Assembly (NCBI GenBank): GCA_013314715.1
Contig: JABUFC010000029.1
Span: 1 to 42,121 of the forward strand
Length of the DNA stretch: 42,121 bases
Reading direction: 5' to 3'
Source of the DNA: Bacteroidales bacterium
GTDB taxonomy: Bacteria; Bacteroidota; Bacteroidia; Bacteroidales; GWA2-32-17
Shown here: piece by piece, positions 41,612 to 42,121 of the stretch
Layout of the letters: every line of letters starts with the position of its first letter
Numbering within the stretch: position 1 is the stretch's first letter
Notes under the pieces: model-generated
Seen by the model: the letters and a program-made list of their open reading frames with translations, nothing else
Told to the model about the DNA's origin: nothing
Databases searched by the model: none
Program-made: the position numbers and the translations under genes

Positions 41612-41630
41612 AGCTGTAAAATTTTTAGTT

Positions 41631-41638
41631 CAAAGATA
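41631..41638 (-). promoter_or_regulatory. Candidate -7 element for the zinc peptidase gene
   Basis: The minus strand reads TATCTTTG (TAnnTTTG), 19 bp upstream of the start codon. No properly spaced -33 TTTG is present. Confidence 0.4.
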
Positions 41639-41743
41639 AATCAAAAGTACGACCAAAAAAAGAATTATGACATTTTGTCAATAAATTTTGGCATTTTTTT
41701 AAATTTTTAAGATTTCGCATACTCTAATTCATTTTTTAAGATT

Positions 41744-41837
41744 GGGGGTATTTTACCCAAATTACGCAGTTTCAACTGCGTAATCAATTAAGAATTTGTA
41801 ATTCAATTATTTTTACAATAATTGAAAAAAATTCTAA
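41744..41837. other. Cluster of three hairpins in noncoding DNA
   Basis: Three consecutive inverted repeats: GGGTA-TTT-TACCC (41746-41758); ATTACGCAGTT-TC-AACTGCGTAAT (41761-41784, 11-bp perfect stem); and TTCAATTATT-TTTAC-AATAATTGAA (41802-41826), extended by AGAATTT and AAATTCT on the outside (to 41837). The 41612-42066 stretch is otherwise noncoding by eye. None is followed by an obvious long T run. Confidence 0.6.
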
Positions 41838-41994
41838 ATCAGGATTTACCCAACTAAATCATATAGTTCGTCTCTTTCTAACTAATAACGAGACTCCTAA
41901 TGAGAGTTCTTTGCAAGGCTATTAACATGCAAATATGTGATTGTTAATAACTTATTGATATTTATTATTATATTCCAGAAATAATGCTTATTTT

Positions 41995-42009
41995 GAGACC
42001 TTTGCAAAA
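41995..42009 (+). mobile_element. Probable left end of an insertion sequence
   Basis: GAGACCTTTGCAAAA resembles the terminal inverted repeats I recall for IS5-group elements of Bacteroidota. 57 bp later an ORF starts at 42067 and runs off the window. The same 15 bases occur inverted at 159-173. Confidence 0.45.
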
Positions 42010-42066
42010 TTATATTATTTTTTTGATATATCAAAAATATTTGCCTAAAATTGAATTTTTAAGGTA

Positions 42067-42121
42067 ATGATTCAAATTGCAGGACGATTTTATTCAAAAA
42101 AACATCTTTTTTAAAGCCAAA
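42067..42121 (+). CDS. 5' fragment of a probable transposase
   Basis: ATG 42067 opens a frame (MIQIAGRFYSKKTSFLKP) that continues to the last base without a stop. The position, 57 bp inside a putative IS end, and the basic, aromatic start suit a transposase, but 18 residues are too few to assign a family. The gene is cut by the window edge. Confidence 0.4.

Noticed and set aside
41883-41894. 12-bp match (TAATAACGAGAC) to the inverse at 31738-31749
   Set aside because: Too short and AT-rich to argue for a shared element in a 42-kb window; no flanking similarity.

Overview
The window looks like a low-GC Bacteroidota (Bacteroidetes) chromosome segment, probably a contig from an environmental relative of the Bacteroidales. 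The evidence is a type IX secretion (T9SS) C-terminal sorting domain, a SprB-like giant adhesin with a PorP/SprF partner, a fused alpha/beta 2-oxoacid dehydrogenase E1, several Bacteroidota-type conserved proteins (DUF4296, DUF3108), and promoters of the TTTG / TAnnTTTG kind.

Layout. (1) 1-4554: an accessory region. It holds a palindromic dispersed repeat, the 3' remnant of a small gene, and three consecutive minus-strand RHS-tip genes. The three share almost identical RHS-core DNA, have unrelated C-terminal domains, and are each followed within 7-12 bp by a different small ORF (candidate immunity gene). (2) 4733-7117: a minus-strand operon with a small Cys-rich membrane protein, a YbdG-type MscS channel and deoC. 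(3) 7210-12113: plus-strand fused E1 2-oxoacid dehydrogenase, an EamA exporter and lnt, ending in a 17-bp convergent overlap with a Crp/Fnr regulator. (4) 12979-14982: a T9SS-secreted Asp-box protein behind a near-consensus promoter. (5) 28013 down to 15035: a minus-strand operon with a ~3524-residue SprB-like adhesin (about 39 SprB repeats), PorP/SprF, a DUF4296 lipoprotein and an amidohydrolase. (6) 28132-31622: a Cys-bearing Crp/Fnr regulator divergent from an SQR-like flavoprotein, a DUF1641 protein, a TusE/DsrC-like protein and a DsrE-family protein, which together make a sulfur-handling operon. (7) 31788-36098, minus strand: a DUF3108 protein, and a tolC-like / RND-adaptor / tsaB operon. 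(8) 36222-41611, minus strand: a Se-dependent-type molybdenum hydroxylase, a threonine-synthase-like PLP enzyme, a membrane protein and a YugP-like zinc peptidase. (9) 41612-42121: noncoding DNA with hairpins, then the apparent start of an insertion sequence whose end motif also occurs inverted near base 159.

The most unusual content is the array of RHS toxin-tip/immunity cassettes and the internal architecture of the SprB-like adhesin. In the adhesin, a proprotein-convertase-like P domain is spliced into one repeat, the repeats form a four-member super-repeat, and two cysteines per repeat are gained or lost together. The FNR-SQR-DUF1641-TusE-DsrE cluster is a coherent sulfur module with a candidate operator. 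Everything here is read by eye; no database search or alignment was run.
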